A DNA stretch of 64,000 nt from Rhabdophis nuchalis (GCA_039707465.1 CM077645.1:64305850-64369849), one strand, 5' to 3'. Positions 11,600 through 22,835 are shown, numbered from the stretch's first letter. Made by a program: numbers and translations. The notes: generated from the letters alone by a model not told the origin.

Positions 11600-12292
11600 A
11601 TACACTCCTTTATATACAACCACAGTTGGGCCCAAATTTTTCTTAAGCAAGACAGTTGTTAAGTGAGTTTTGCTCCCTTTTACAACCTTTCTTTCTGCAG
11701 TTGTTAAGTTAGTAACATGGTTGTTAAGTGACTCTGGCTTCCCCACTGACTTTGATTCTCAGAAGAGTGCAAAGGGTAATCACATGATCCGGAACATTGC
11801 AACCAGTGGTGGGTTCTGGATCCCATTCCAACTGGTACGGTTGGAACGGGCCCGTCGTCATCCACATGGATGTGCGCAGCATGCACAGACATACACACGG
11901 CATGCATGTGCATCTTAGCGCCTCCGTGAGCCTCCACAACACTCCAGCTGCTCAGCAGAATGTCGTGCAGGTGTTGTACGCGCCATGCACGTGCGCGGAA
12001 GCACCAAAGATTTAAAGACCGATAAGGAGCTCAGGTGGGCCCTCCAGAGCACTGTACTGGAATGGTATCCGGTGTTCTGGGCAGGCTCCAGTATGCCCGT
12101 ACCAGGGCATACCGCCTGCAACCCACCATTGATTGCAACCATCATAAATATGAACCAGTTGCCAAGCATCTGAATTTTGATCACATGACCACGGGGATGC
12201 TACAAGGTTAAGCATGAAAAAGTTACTTTTTTCAGTGCTATTGTAACTTCAAATGGTCACTAAACAAACGGTTGTAAGTTGAGGGCTACCTG
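11600..12292 (+). mobile_element. DNA element rich in gttgttaagtgag motifs, interrupted by a hAT
   Basis: The sequence has repeated agttgttaagtgag, gttgttaagttag and gttgttaagtgac blocks and ends ttgtaagttgagggctacctg. This is a familiar squamate non-coding DNA repeat with the terminal motif caggtagtcct(c/t)gacttac. The left end is degraded. It is split by the 11804-12131 insertion, whose 8-bp duplication attgcaac lies inside this element. A partial copy in the opposite direction is at 30230-30460. Confidence 0.7.
11804..12131. mobile_element. hAT element (gtggtgggtt type) nested in another repeat
   Basis: Begins cagtggtgggttctggat and ends tgcaacccaccattg. The perfect 8-bp duplication attgcaac is at 11796-11803 and 12132-12139. 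The interior is CpG-rich with many gcatgcacgtgcgc-like blocks. The overlapping 60-90-codon frames on both strands are by-products of that composition and show no transposase motif. Confidence 0.9.
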
Positions 12293-12786
12293 TATTACAG
12301 ATCAGCAGATAATTCTACGGAAAATTCATCATCGAAAGATTTTAAAGCAAAAATTAGCAAGGCCACCTAAAAAGACTGACTAAAGGCTGAATTATATACA
12401 ATTCAGTAGACAGAAATAAGAAACATTTGGAGTTTGATAACTGATTTAATGCCACACGGGGCATTAAAGGACAAGTGAAAAGCATAAAAAAATTCCTAGC
12501 CAGTGTTTTCCCAGTTTCTATTCCTGAAGTATCTGCTCTTCTGATTCTATTCTCCTGTATTTCCCAGCTTCTTGGAATTCCACATTTTCATCAAAAGCAT
12601 GAGATGGCAAACCTCACTCAATTTCAATCTTGGGCTACAGGCGTTGGCCCTTTCCTATCTCTAGCTAAAGAAGGGAGCCAGAGCATTATGTCTATACATG
12701 ACAAAAGAGCATTTCTTCCTTGAAAAAAAATAACAATTGTGAATATCTGCACTGCCAGCTGCTGCAAACTACAGTCTCTATAGAGA
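12293..12786. other. No feature seen
   Basis: Unique sequence. The 82-codon frame at 12475-12723 has no recognisable domain and no exon context. Confidence 0.4.
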
Positions 12787-12794
12787 TTTTAAAT

Positions 12795-12860
12795 CAAGGC
12801 TGTCCAACCGTGTCAACTTTAAGCTTTGTGGACTTCAATTCCCAGAATTCCCCAGGCCTG
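12795..12860. mobile_element. Internally deleted hAT MITE
   Basis: Only 66 bp: a left arm caaggctgtccaaccgtg...ttcccagaattcccca joined directly to the terminal aggcctg. The flanks ttttaaat (12787-12794) and ctttaaat (12861-12868) are a TA-centred 8-bp duplication with one mismatch, so both ends are retained although most of the right arm is gone. Confidence 0.72.
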
Positions 12861-12985
12861 CTTTAAATTAAGCTTAGTTGTTCAGAACAGACTCCCAGTT
12901 TACTGTCTTAGTGAAAGGAAGGTGCAAAGAAAGGCAAAGCTAATACTTTGAATATTCCACCCCCAGACTGTATTACTCAACATCG

Positions 12986-13212
12986 CCATGGTGGCACAGT
13001 GGTTAGAGTCTAATACTGCAGGCTACTGACTGCCGGCTGCCTGCAATTTGGCAATTCAAATCTCACCAGGTTGACTCAGCCTTCCATCCTTCCGAGGTGG
13101 GTAAAATAAGGACCCAAATTGTTGGGGGCAATATGCTGATTCTGTAAACAGCTAAGAAAGGGCTGTAAAGCACTGTAAAGCAGTATATAAGTCTAAGTGC
13201 TATTGCTATTGC
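12986..13212 (+). mobile_element. CORE-type tRNA-derived SINE
   Basis: The head atggtggcacagtggttag is the box A region, and ggcaattcaaatctcacc is a degenerate box B. It is followed by the CORE-like block ctcagccttccatccttcc, then gaggtgggtaaaat. The tail agcagtatataagtctaagt ends in gctattgctattg units. That tail resembles L2/CR1-group LINE 3' ends, the probable source of the mobilising machinery. Related copies are at 49242 and 50448. Confidence 0.88.
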
Positions 13213-15117
13213 AAGGCATTAAGATGATAAGAAGGCATTTTCCAATAGATGAAATATTCAGTTTAATAATTCTACAGTATAGAATCCATGTAAAGCACCT
13301 GGCGTTTCATATAAAACAGATGCCAAAAAATATGGACATTATATTTAATGTTAAAAATATATACATGGCATATCTTTCTCTAAAATGTCAAATTTTATTG
13401 TAATTTTACTGAAGGACAACTCTGGTAAAGGCTGACTCCAGTAAAGACATTTTTCTAGTATTCCCATCTCTATAAATACATGAAATCTTGCACAATCAGG
13501 AAGAGTAATATGTATCTGTAGTTTTCTCTTTTATCCTTCCCAGCTTCATATTCAAAATATTTGAGACTTAACAGAGCTTCACTCCAATTGTCTAAAGGAG
13601 ATGGGACTCACTCACACATAAAGCATCCAGATTTCAAGTGCTTGAAGAATTGTAATTATATGGTTGTATTGGCAGCTTGTGTTATTCTGAACTAAACCAT
13701 ACTTGGACAATATAAATTAAACATAGAGTGGTATGAATCCTTTTGAATCAATGAAAAGATTAAACCATGAAAAAGTCTGGCTGCTGTTGTAGTTTTAAGA
13801 AGTACAACATCACCGAATCATTATATGGTTGAACAGTTTCATCAAGCCTCTTTTTTTTCTCTTGGAATAGTAGTAATACTTAAAAAGGAATGAATTCCTT
13901 TCTGTGAAGTTCGTAATTTGGAATCAAATTAAGGATCTTGTTTGTAGGAGTGAACCAGATTTTGAAGAGGAAAAGGAGATTCAGCACACACGTGGGTAAA
14001 CACATTGCATCTGTCAGCACCTTCTTATTGAATATGTCTTTTTCTGGGACTGTGCAGCTATGCATTCAATATGCACTGTGGGCCACCTGTTCCCTTTTAA
14101 ATCAGGATAACTGCACAGCCCTATTAAGTAGAATGGCTATCGTTTTTACAGTCTCTTCCAAATGACTGTGCTTCAATCATTGTTCCCTCCAATCTGTTGT
14201 GGTGATTTTCATATATAACTCTGAGTAAAAGATAAACCAATTGTAGATTTCTTTTGCAAGAAAATTGTGTGGCCTGGCAACAAAATACTCTCCTGGACAT
14301 GCAATTCAAGGAATGAGAAATTTGAAAGCGAAACAAATAGTAAGTGAAATTATAAGAGAAAAGTATATAGTTAAACCTAAATTTCTTTATCAATCTATTC
14401 TTTGTTTCCACCACTTGATACATCTCCTTTTAGACTTTAAAGTTCCCAGTTCTCTTTTTGAGGATCATAGCAACTACATTCAGTCATAACTTTCTCAATC
14501 TTCTACTTCTTCTTGACTTTTTCACTTTTCCTTCACATATTTTATTTGTGACATTCTTAAAATTAACTTCTGGATCCATTGTCCAAAAATATCTTTCCAT
14601 ATGTCCAATGTTAATACGATATTTTGCCTCGTTCTGTATTCGTAAATCAAATTTCAATGTTCTTCTCTGTAATTGCAAACTTTAGTTCCTTCTGGTTCCC
14701 TCTAGTGTCCAATTTTCAAAATCTCATCCTATCACTTTTTTAACAATTCAAAACAATCCCATTTTTTTCCAATCAGAAAATTGTTATAATTAATTCCAAA
14801 ACCTATTTCAAATCCATTGATGCTCTTAGTCTATTTGTAACTTGCCAAAATCAAGCTTCTAATTGTCCTTCCACAGTTTATTTCAAAACAGGAAAAAAAT
14901 GTTTCTTTAAACTTGTATTTAAAACTTCTTTCTCTAAGGGTCGAAGGAAACACACCCAGATTTTTGAGACTTCTTGATCTAAAGGTTCGTAATAGCTAAA
15001 AACATTCCAAAATGATTAGAAAAGGAAGAATGCAAACCCAGTGTCCTTCAAGGCATTGATGGTGGCTTAAGCAATATGGCTTTCAGATCTCCAAACCTGC
15101 CCTTGAAGGAATAACAA
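13213..15117. other. No recognised repeat; one lysine/arginine-rich minus-strand frame
   Basis: Most of this is AT-rich sequence with nothing recognisable. The minus-strand frame 14678-14484 (64 codons) reads as a basic, protein-like stretch with RYFWTMDPEVNFKNV and a KVKKSRRSRRLRKL end. It looks more like a relic of a retroelement frame than chance, but I cannot name the family. The overlapping plus-strand frame is a shadow. Confidence 0.3.
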
Positions 15118-15207
15118 TCTACTCAATAACTGACTCATTTAGCTTCCTAATCCAGGTAACAGTCTACTCAATAACTGACTCATTTAGCTTCCTAATCCAG
15201 GTAAAAG
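15118..15207. repeat. 45-bp direct tandem duplication
   Basis: Two adjacent 45-bp units, 15118-15162 and 15163-15207, each start tctactcaataactgactc and differ only at one base near the end (gtaacag against gtaaaag). Such near identity means the duplication is recent. Confidence 0.95.
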
Positions 15208-15238
15208 ATAAAGGAATCCTAATATAATTGTAAAGGTT

Positions 15239-15475
15239 TTTTTTAGATTTTGTCTTATCCCACCTTTATTAATTTTGTAAATAACTCAAGGCAGCAAACT
15301 TGCCTAATACTCCTTCCTCCTCCTATTTTCCCCACAAGAACAAACCTGTGAGGTAGTTGGGCTAAGAGAGAGTGATTGCCCCAAAGTTACCCAGTTGACT
15401 TTTATGCCCAAGGCAGGATTAGAACTCAAAATCTCTTGGCTTCTAGACTTAACTAGCACCAGACTTAATATGATA
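15239..15475 (-). mobile_element. Old tRNA-derived SINE
   Basis: In reverse complement this contains aattctgagttctaatcctg near the box B position and ttacccagttgac-type body sequence. It has the conserved block caaacctgtgaggtagttgg (shown on the plus strand) and a tail ending in gggataagacaaaat. The family is a familiar squamate/amniote MIR-like SINE but is well diverged here, and the tRNA head beyond about 15475 is degraded. Confidence 0.6.
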
Positions 15476-15489
15476 GTGGTGTGCCATTG

Positions 15490-16751
15490 GACAATTGTGT
15501 AGTGTGACACATCCCTACTTTGGGATGCATAAAATATCACAAATTCACTGAGTCTGGAATAGATAGAAGCTTTTTCTTCCCTAGAAAATATATCTCCCAT
15601 GTACTGTGAAATCTCAAATTAACAGTCTACTTAGGAAAATTACATCATTTATATTGACATAGGCCACTCATACAATTATGTAATTATGAACATGATATAC
15701 TAACATTGTTTCCATATTTTAAGTGTCTCATTTTGACTACTTCAGATTTGCTGCTTAGACTGACCATACATCAAACATCCAGTAGCTGATGTATGGCCTT
15801 TCTTTGATCTTGCCAAAGAAGCTGGCTTTCTCATAGACTCCATGTTCTATAAAATTGAATATAAGTGCCGAGACGCACAGGAATAAAAAAGAACATGCTA
15901 ACAGTCCAAATAAAATAGAGGATCCTAGGAACATCGAAACAGGTGGTCCTGATAAATCTCCAGACAACCATTCTGTGATGAATATGTGCTGAAACCCAAG
16001 ATTTTATTCAAGCCATTATCATAATACATATCTATTTTAGTTACACTAACTGTATGGATATGTATTGTATTTAGAATTCCACTGTTTATTGTTTTCCCTT
16101 ATTTTCCCTAAGGTTCTCTTTTTCTCAATAACTTTTTATATACCTACATTGGTTTTATAAAGGAATTTTTCATGAAACTCTTCCCTGAGCCTAAAGCTTT
16201 ATAAAACTATATAAAACCTACTCTTGCAAGATTGACAGAAGGCTTCTTAAATTCTGAATTTCTGGTCTTTATTCAAGAAGATTTCAGGTTGTTTCACACA
16301 TATATAAGCAAATGATCTCACATAATCTGGTGACACATAGCTGAAGATACGTTGCCTCATCCAAAAGCATAATGAATATTAATTATTTTGTGGCAGTTAT
16401 TCTATCGCATCCAAATATTGATGGAACATTTAAAAAGGTATTCCTAATTAACACAATTGTTATTTCAGAGGGATAACTTAATTGTTATGCAAGATTTGAA
16501 CACATTTTTAAAGTTCAAGCCATTAAATTACCAATTTTATTTGCCTATCTTAATCAAATATTACCATTTTTGCAGCCAATGTTTCTTGACTCCAGAAAGT
16601 CAGAATCTGATAACATGTTTCTGGATTACTTATATTAGTTTACTCATTAAAATTATCATAAAACATTTTTAATATTTATTATATTTGATATATTTATTTG
16701 TATTTATTATTGTTGAGTTTTTTGTTATCTTCTATGAGCTGACTTTGCCAG
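15490..16751. other. No feature seen
   Basis: Strongly AT-rich unique sequence. The 70-codon minus frame at 15755-15967 is hydrophobic, but no family is recognised and no splice context is visible. Confidence 0.4.
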
Positions 16752-17222
16752 GAATAGAATAGAATAGAATAGAATAGAATAGAATAGAATAGAACTCTTT
16801 ATTGGCCAAGTTTGTCTTTGGTTCATATACTCTCAGTGTACTGTACCTAAAGAAAAATAGAATAGAAGACATTCATCAAAAATCATAAGATACAATAACT
16901 TAGTGATAGCCATAAGTTTACTAATAAGCAATCAAATTATACTAGGAAACAAATAATATAAATTTTAAAATATACAAGCAACATGGTTATAGTCATAAGT
17001 GGAAAGCGATAGATACTAGGAAAGAGATATAGGTACTAGGAAGGAAGAGAAGAAGAATAGTAATACAGCCTTAGTAGATAATTTGACAGTGTTGTAGGGA
17101 TTAGTTGTTTAGCAGAGTGATGGCATTTGGGGAAAACTGTCCTTGTGTCTTGTTGTTCTGGTGTGCAGTGCCCTATAGTGTCGTTTTGAGGGTAGAAGTT
17201 GAAACAATTTATGTCCAGGACA
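16752..17222 (-). mobile_element. CR1-type LINE 3' end with AATAG microsatellite tail
   Basis: On the minus strand the 3' end reads ttggccaataaagagttct and continues directly into eight or so AATAG units (plus-strand 16752-16793). The upstream part, gtgccctatagtgtcgtttt on the plus strand near 17170, matches the conserved C-terminal/3' UTR region of squamate CR1 (the type called Snake1/L3 in snake repeat surveys). The same family in the other orientation is at 22860-23255. It is 5' truncated. Confidence 0.85.
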
Positions 17223-18059
17223 TATATGGTATATGCTAAATTACAATCTAGAACTAAAACCTATGAAGAGTTTATTATTGCATTCGGGCTCCACTTTCAT
17301 CCTGAGAGTTGACTTAAGATTTCACTCAAACAATTTCTAGTCTAATTTGGAAGCTTTTAGCCTGAGCACGGCCTTTTCTATCCTTATAGTAGCTTTCTAT
17401 GCCATTTCATGTGGTGAAAGTTCTGAACCTAATGGTTTTGCACTTTTGGTACCTTTTTGACTGGTCTTTATAATTCTACTGTGATTCCTTCTTTCGTCAT
17501 GGACCAACATCTACTTTATATGACAGTCATCAGTTCTCTAAAGTCTCAAGCAGAGATCTTTCTCATCAGATTACTTAGATGTGTGAGATGTGCAAAGTTC
17601 TCTATCCTAGTTTAAAGTCATTGAATTATACGAACATGAGTTGCGATAGAAAAGGTAAAACCTAAAACTTGAGAGAACCAGTGAAAAAGAGACTGAAAAG
17701 TAAAGGACCCCAAATCTCCATAGTGCTTGGAAATTATTTAAAGCCACAATAATTGAAACTTACCTAAAATGCATTTCACAATGTTAGAATGGGTCAACAA
17801 AATGCAGGAAGCGGCCAGCATGATTTCTAATAGTGTTGATGGACCTTCAGAAGGCTAAAAAGGCTTCCTCTCCGGAAGTGGAAAGACTGTCCTAACCAGA
17901 AGAACAAGGAAGAGCAAAAACACTGACAGAAAAAATAGAAAGTAATGATAGAGAGTACATAGAAAAAGTCATGAAACCTACTGCAAAGAGAAAAAGAAGG
18001 GGTGGGGAGGAAACAATGACAATTTTTTGAAGTTGAATTAGCCAAAAAAGCAGTTTGAG
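17223..18059. other. No feature seen
   Basis: Unique AT-rich sequence. The phenylalanine-rich minus frame 17827-18084 overlaps the following hAT element and has no domain. Confidence 0.4.
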
Positions 18060-18067
18060 CATTAGAC

Positions 18068-18243
18068 CAGTGACCTTCAATCATTTGCGTACGAGGGACT
18101 GGTTTGTGAAGAGAAGTTTATTTGGTGGACTGGAGGGGGTGTGGTTTTTGTGTGGTGTCTGCATCCCGTGGATGGGGCTTTGCTTGTTTGCGGCCCAGTT
18201 TCTGGCATACCACGGACCAGTGCCTGTAGGGTTGTGGACCCTG
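18068..18243. mobile_element. hAT element (cagtggtccccaacc-related)
   Basis: Begins cagtgaccttcaatcattt and ends gggttgtggaccctg, with the diagnostic interior gagggactggtttgtgaag and gcggcccagtttctgg. The TA-centred duplication cattagac/cattagat is at 18060-18067 and 18244-18251. It belongs to the widespread caaccttttt-ggcaccagggac hAT derivatives. Non-coding. Confidence 0.88.
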
Positions 18244-18251
18244 CATTAGAT

Positions 18252-18845
18252 GACAAAGGAGTAAAAGAGGCATGCAATGATCATATAACCATAACAGAGA
18301 AATTGAATGAATTCTTTGCATGTACTATATAAAGAAATAACCTCCATTAAAGTTCTCTGGAGGAAATGGAACTAAATCAAATAGAGGTAAGAAGAGTTTA
18401 TATTTCTAGTACTTCTCAAAAGCTACACACTGTAACAAATCACCATATCCTTATGATATCAAGGTGAAATATGTCCCCATTTTCTTGGTTTTCTGAAAGT
18501 GGCTGAAAACCTGCCTCTACAGCTTGGCATGGGGTCCTAATGGTTAATAGGAATGGTTAATAGATTAAGAAAAAGCTCCTACCTCCACCCCATTTGTTTA
18601 TTGGTTTCTTTTTTATTTAGTTTTTTATTAATTGTTAACATTCTATTCTTTTAATGTTTTAACATTCTAATTCATTGCTGCTTTATGACGTTGTAATCTA
18701 CCCATAGATGTTTGACAGTGTCCAAACCATTGCCAATGTTAGTGGCATATTGACAAACACTTTAGCTTGAGGCATTATGGCTACAGTACAGCAATGTGGT
18801 AGATAGAGATGTAAGAGAAATTAATATGGTTTACATTTAAATAGG
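18252..18845. other. No feature seen
   Basis: Unique sequence with a T-rich patch at 18600-18680. Nothing recognised. Confidence 0.4.
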
Positions 18846-19175
18846 GACACGGGGGCTCAGTGGCTAAGACACTGAGCTTGTTGATCAGAAAGGTCACAGT
18901 TTGGTGATTCAAATCCCTAGCGCCATGTAACAGAGTGAGCTCCTGTTACTTGTCCCAGCTTCTGCTAATCTAGCAGTTCGAAAGAATGTAAAAATGCAAG
19001 TAGAAAAATAGGAACCATCTTTGGTGGGAAGGTAACAATGTTCCATGCGCCTTCAGAATCTAGTCATGCCGGCCACATGACCATGGAGACGTGTTCGGCT
19101 CCTCAGCTTTGAAATGGAGATGAGCACTACCCTGTAGAGTCAAAAATAAACTACCATGTATGTACTAGATGCAAA
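18846..19175 (+). mobile_element. Sauria-type tRNA-derived SINE
   Basis: Box A gggctcagtggctaagacac and box B tggtgattcaaatcccta are followed by the body ttacttgtcccagcttctgc and catgaccatggagacgtg. The tail is diverged (tagagtcaaaaataaactac instead of tagagtcgggaacgactagc), which marks an older copy than those at 5800 and 36721. No clear target duplication was found. Confidence 0.87.
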
Positions 19176-20019
19176 ACTGCATCTTTTCCAAGTTTTGCTA
19201 TCTATCTGTCTGTCTATCATGTATTATATATCAACATTCACACCACCATAGTCTATTAAAATGCATACACATGTAAAAAGTATATTAACACCAGACAGAA
19301 AAATGTGAATGGGCATTTGTGAGGACCTTTCAAAAACATTTGCCAACTAATGTGAACTCTAATAGACTGAACTTAGGGTTGGAAAAATAAACAGAGTAAA
19401 GTATAATAGATTCCCTATCTATAGTAGCTATGACTGCATTTCCCTAGCCATTTTTTGATTTTGATTTTTATTGAACTGATTTTTATTTCAGTAGAGTCCA
19501 ATAAATGTACACTGATGTAATCAAAAAGGTGCTTTTATTCCAATATAAATCCTATGGTTTAAATATCCATTCAATTCTGTTTAGCAAATCCTTGGATTTG
19601 AATCTACATTAACTCTCCCATGATTGAAGAATGAAAACTAATCATTTATTTACCCTCCAACAATTCAATTTTTTTTCTTTCCTTATGCAACCAAGAAACC
19701 ATGGCAGCATTTTATTGACATTCACTCTTGTCCACTCTTGACAGTGCAAATGAACCTGCTGTGATCTCTTGTGACCTAGCACCTTTTGTCAAAGAACCGC
19801 TTACAGCATTTTGCAGCCAGACGGTGTTGTATACGACTTGAATGTTGCTAATATTTTTTCTTTGTCTTCTCTTCATTTTTTAGTCTATGTGTTGTCTGTT
19901 TGTGTTATGCAATGGTATATGCTTTAAAGACATCATTTCAGAATGCAATGCATTAGAATAAGGTGAGCTTAATTTGTAACCTTCAGAAGTTTGGAGTTCA
20001 ACCACAATCACTGCAAATG
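19176..20019. other. No feature seen except a short CTGT run
   Basis: A tctatctgtctgtctatc run lies at 19200. The remainder is unique AT-rich sequence. Confidence 0.4.
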
Positions 20020-20240
20020 TGGTATTCAGCCAGTTCCACTAGCCTGAACCACTAATGGAAATCACAGGTGGGCCTGTACACCTGCTCCAGCTCTATGCCA
20101 TCCTATTTAGACATGTTTTTGAGGCCAAGCGCATGTGCGGAAGGCACGCACATGAGCAAAGCACATGCATGGAAGGCCGGGTGCATACATGGAAGGAGCA
20201 TATGTGCTTGCGAACTGGGTGCGAGCGAGCGTATTAAACC
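20020..20240. mobile_element. hAT-derived repeat fragment, CpG/GCATGC-rich
   Basis: Contains ccagttccactagcctgaac, caggtgggcctgtacacctg and many gcgcatgtgcgg/gcacatgcatgg blocks. These match the interior of the squamate ccggttc...accggt hAT-derived repeats (compare 37872-38177). Ends are degraded and no target duplication is visible. Two overlapping 60-90-codon frames here are composition artefacts. Confidence 0.55.
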
Positions 20241-20456
20241 AGTGATAACAAAATGTGAAACTCACAGCTGCATTACTGCCTACTGTAACAATCCATTGTC
20301 AAAATTTGTCATCCAGACCCTCTTCCTAATCATGTATTAAACTACACGATGGGATATTTCAACTAGCCGTATCTAGCCAGCTCATATACTTGATGCCTCA
20401 GTGTCATATGAAGAGTTTGAAGAACAATATTTCATCAAGTTTCATTATCACATTTC

Positions 20457-20918
20457 ATTATCTGCGGGATTGCATCCTACCCCACATATCCCTTCGGCCG
20501 ATTCGCTCCCACAGAGAGGGACTTCTCCGAGTGCTGTCCACTAGGCAATGCCAGCGGGTGATGCCCAGGGGAAGGGCCTTCTCTGTGGCGGGCCCTACCC
20601 TCTGTAACGACCTTCCCCCCGAACTTAGATCTATCTCGGACCTCCGCTCCTTCCTCCAGCAACTAAAAACCTATTTTTTCCAACAGGCCGGCCTGGCCTA
20701 ACCTATCGTACCTAGCCTAGCTTTTTAGCAGACATTGGACTTTAGGGATTAGTTTTTAATGGGGTAGATTTTAGCACAGGGTGTAAATTTAATATAGTTT
20801 TAAGTATTTATGTATTTATTTTGTGATATATTGGGTTTTTATATTTCCTGTGCACCGCCCCGAGTCCCTTCGGGGAGAGGGGGCGGTTAATAAGTCGAAT
20901 AAATTCAATTCAATTCAA
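20457..20918 (+). mobile_element. L2/CR1-group LINE 3' end
   Basis: Encodes the last 80 or so residues of ORF2 (PIRSHREGLLRVLS, RGRAFSVAGPTLCNDLPPEL) up to the stop after AGLA near 20701. The 3' UTR has the gcaccgccccgagtccc...gggcggt hairpin, and it ends in caattcaattcaa repeats. The junction with unrelated sequence at about 20457 marks the 5' truncation. The upstream Met at 20390 lies outside the element. Confidence 0.88.
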
Positions 20919-21224
20919 GTTCCATGTGTCATTATCCCAATACATGTGCTGCAAAGGACCAGTGGCAATGGCAGTTAATAAAAAGAGTTTTACCAGAAGC
21001 CACATTGTTAAGGCATGGATGTTTCTGGATTCTATTTAACATGTTTAGAATTTTCTGTTACAGGAAGAGAGCTCTCTCACAAAGAGAGATCTTCAAGCTC
21101 CCCTCATTAATGGCTTTTATTAGTCGGGATAGAATAAGTGCCAGGTTTACATAAGAACTCTGCTGGATCATTCAAATGTTCCATCTAGCCCACACTTAGT
21201 GATCAAACATATGAATATAAGAAC

Positions 21225-21304
21225 CAGAGGTGGGTTTTGGCAGGCGCTACTACTGGTTCACTTGTGTGTGTGCTTCACTCCAAACCAGTAGGAACCCACC
21301 ACTG
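21225..21304. mobile_element. Miniature hAT element (gtggtgggtt type)
   Basis: An 80-bp element from cagaggtgggttttggcagg to ggaacccaccactg. The duplication ataagaac/ataagaat is at 21217-21224 and 21305-21312. It is an internally deleted relative of 11804-12131. Confidence 0.82.
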
Positions 21305-21312
21305 ATAAGAAT

Positions 21313-21400
21313 ACATTCCAGTCAGTGGAAACTAGTTATAGTTTAGGGATCCAGAGGGCTTGATACTCTGTCAACTTTTATTTAATAAATACTTAGATAT
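21313..21400 (+). mobile_element. LINE reverse transcriptase fragment
   Basis: Matches 26125-26205 closely (cattccagtcagtggaaact through cttttatttaataaat). There the longer fragment reads as a degraded L2/CR1 reverse transcriptase. Here only about 90 bp remain, next to a MITE insertion. Many stops and shifts. Confidence 0.5.
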
Positions 21401-21461
21401 AGCATACTGAAGAAACAGAGAGAAAGACATTTTTAGTGCTGTTCCAATGCACCTGGATATT

Positions 21462-21906
21462 TACAATACAATACAATAGCAGAGTTGGAAGGCACCTTGT
21501 AGGTCTTCTAGTCCAACCCCCTGCGTGGGCAGGAACCTTATACCATTTCAGACAAATGGCTATCTAACATCTTCTTAAAGACTTCCAGGGTTGGGGCATT
21601 CACAACTTTTGGAGGCAAGCTATTCCAGAGGTTAATTGTTCTAACTGTCAGGAAATTTCTTCTTACTTCTAAGTTGCTTCTCTCCTTGATTAGTTTCCAT
21701 CCATTGCTTCTTGTCCTGCCCCCAGGTGCCTTGGAGAATAGTTTGACTTCCTCTTCTTTGTGGCACCCTCTGAGATATCGGAACACTGCTATCATGTCTC
21801 CCCTGGTCCTTCTCTTCATCAAACTAGACATACCCAGCTCCTGCAACCGTTCTTCATATGTTTTAGTCTCCAGTCCCCTAATCATCTTGGTTGCTTTGAG
21901 AGACAT
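21462..21906 (-). mobile_element. CR1 LINE 3' end
   Basis: An uninterrupted minus-strand frame of 122 codons encodes the CR1 ORF2 C-terminus (RGDMIAVFRYLRGCHKEE, RSNGWKLIKERSNLEVRRNF, ending SHLSEMV). The CR1 end reads agagttggaaggcaccttgt on the plus strand, after an ATACA-type repeat. The intact frame suggests it is younger than the 6186 and 47315 copies. 5' truncated near 21906. Confidence 0.92.
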
Positions 21907-21911
21907 TGCCT

Positions 21912-22448
21912 GTGATCCAGGAGATTCAGAATAGCATCTGATTTGATTTTGGGTTTTACTAATTAGTACTAATTTGTTGTTAGAGAAATAGCTAGTTTAT
22001 ACTGCTATGGAAAAGTGAAGAGTTGAGGCTTGATGTGACTGTCTTATTCTACTGCACCAGAGGGAGTCAGAAATCAATGCCTCCCCCCCCCTCCTTCTCT
22101 TCTACACTTCTCCCTTCCCCTTTCCCTCCCTTTTGTTTCCTACTATTTGGTCTTATATTTTATATTTCAAGTTAATACAAAACTGTAAACACTACATACT
22201 ACTGTCTGATTGTGCAGCAGTCCAGATGTAAAGGGAGAAGTTGATTTGGATTGTGTAGGATTGCTCATGGAGCATTAATTAACCCTTGTTAAAGAAGCCC
22301 TTTTTTCTGGGCTTCGCGAGTGGCATTTCCATAATCCAGGAAAAGACGCATTTGCTGATTCTGACTCCTAACCACGTATTACATGCCATGCAAGTCCGCC
22401 TTGTAAGGCTGGTTTCTCTGAAGTCAGACTCAGGTTCTTGTGATATCT
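21912..22448. other. No transposon seen; C-rich patch
   Basis: A cctcccccccctcc run is at 22080-22094. The rest is unique. The 66-codon frame 22286-22486 runs into the LINE tail and is not supported. Confidence 0.4.
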
Positions 22449-22505
22449 CCGAGTCCCTTTGGGGAGAGGAGGCGGTTTATAAATAAAATATTAAATAAAA
22501 TATTA
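22449..22505 (+). mobile_element. L2-type LINE tail only
   Basis: A 57-bp fragment consisting of the 3'-most part of the L2-type element: ccgagtccctttggggagag, gaggcggtttataaat, then aataaaatatt units. An extreme 5' truncation. Confidence 0.75.
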
Positions 22506-22712
22506 TACAGCTTGCTAGGGCCCCTCAGATTTTTTTCTCCTTCTGATTTGACATATATATGCAGCTATGGGATTTCCAAAGACTAAATTGGTACGGTTCT
22601 GCTTAGAACTAGATAAAGAGCTAAATATCACTATCTGTTGAAGCAAGAAATATATTGTCTGGTTACCATGTTTTTATGATGTTAAAATACAATTTCCTCG
22701 ATTTGTTTAGAT

Positions 22713-22835
22713 TAGTGTTTCTCACCCTTGGTAACTTTAAGATGTATGAACTTCAACTCCCAGCATTCATTCTAGCTGGGAAATTCCGAGAGTAAAGTCC
22801 ACGCTTCTTAAAGGTGCTGTGGTTAAGGAAAACTG
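22713..22835. mobile_element. Old palindromic hAT MITE
   Basis: The left end tagtgtttctcacccttggt and the right arm gtggttaaggaaaactg are diverged inverse copies, with aacttcaactcccagcattc in the left arm. The flanks gtttagat and atctagat form a TA-centred duplication with two mismatches. Older than the 10084 and 29834 copies. Confidence 0.7.

Noticed and set aside
11704..12215. Cluster of 60-90-codon frames on both strands
   Set aside because: They fall in the CpG-rich interior of a non-coding hAT element, and none shows a transposase motif such as the hAT dimerisation region.
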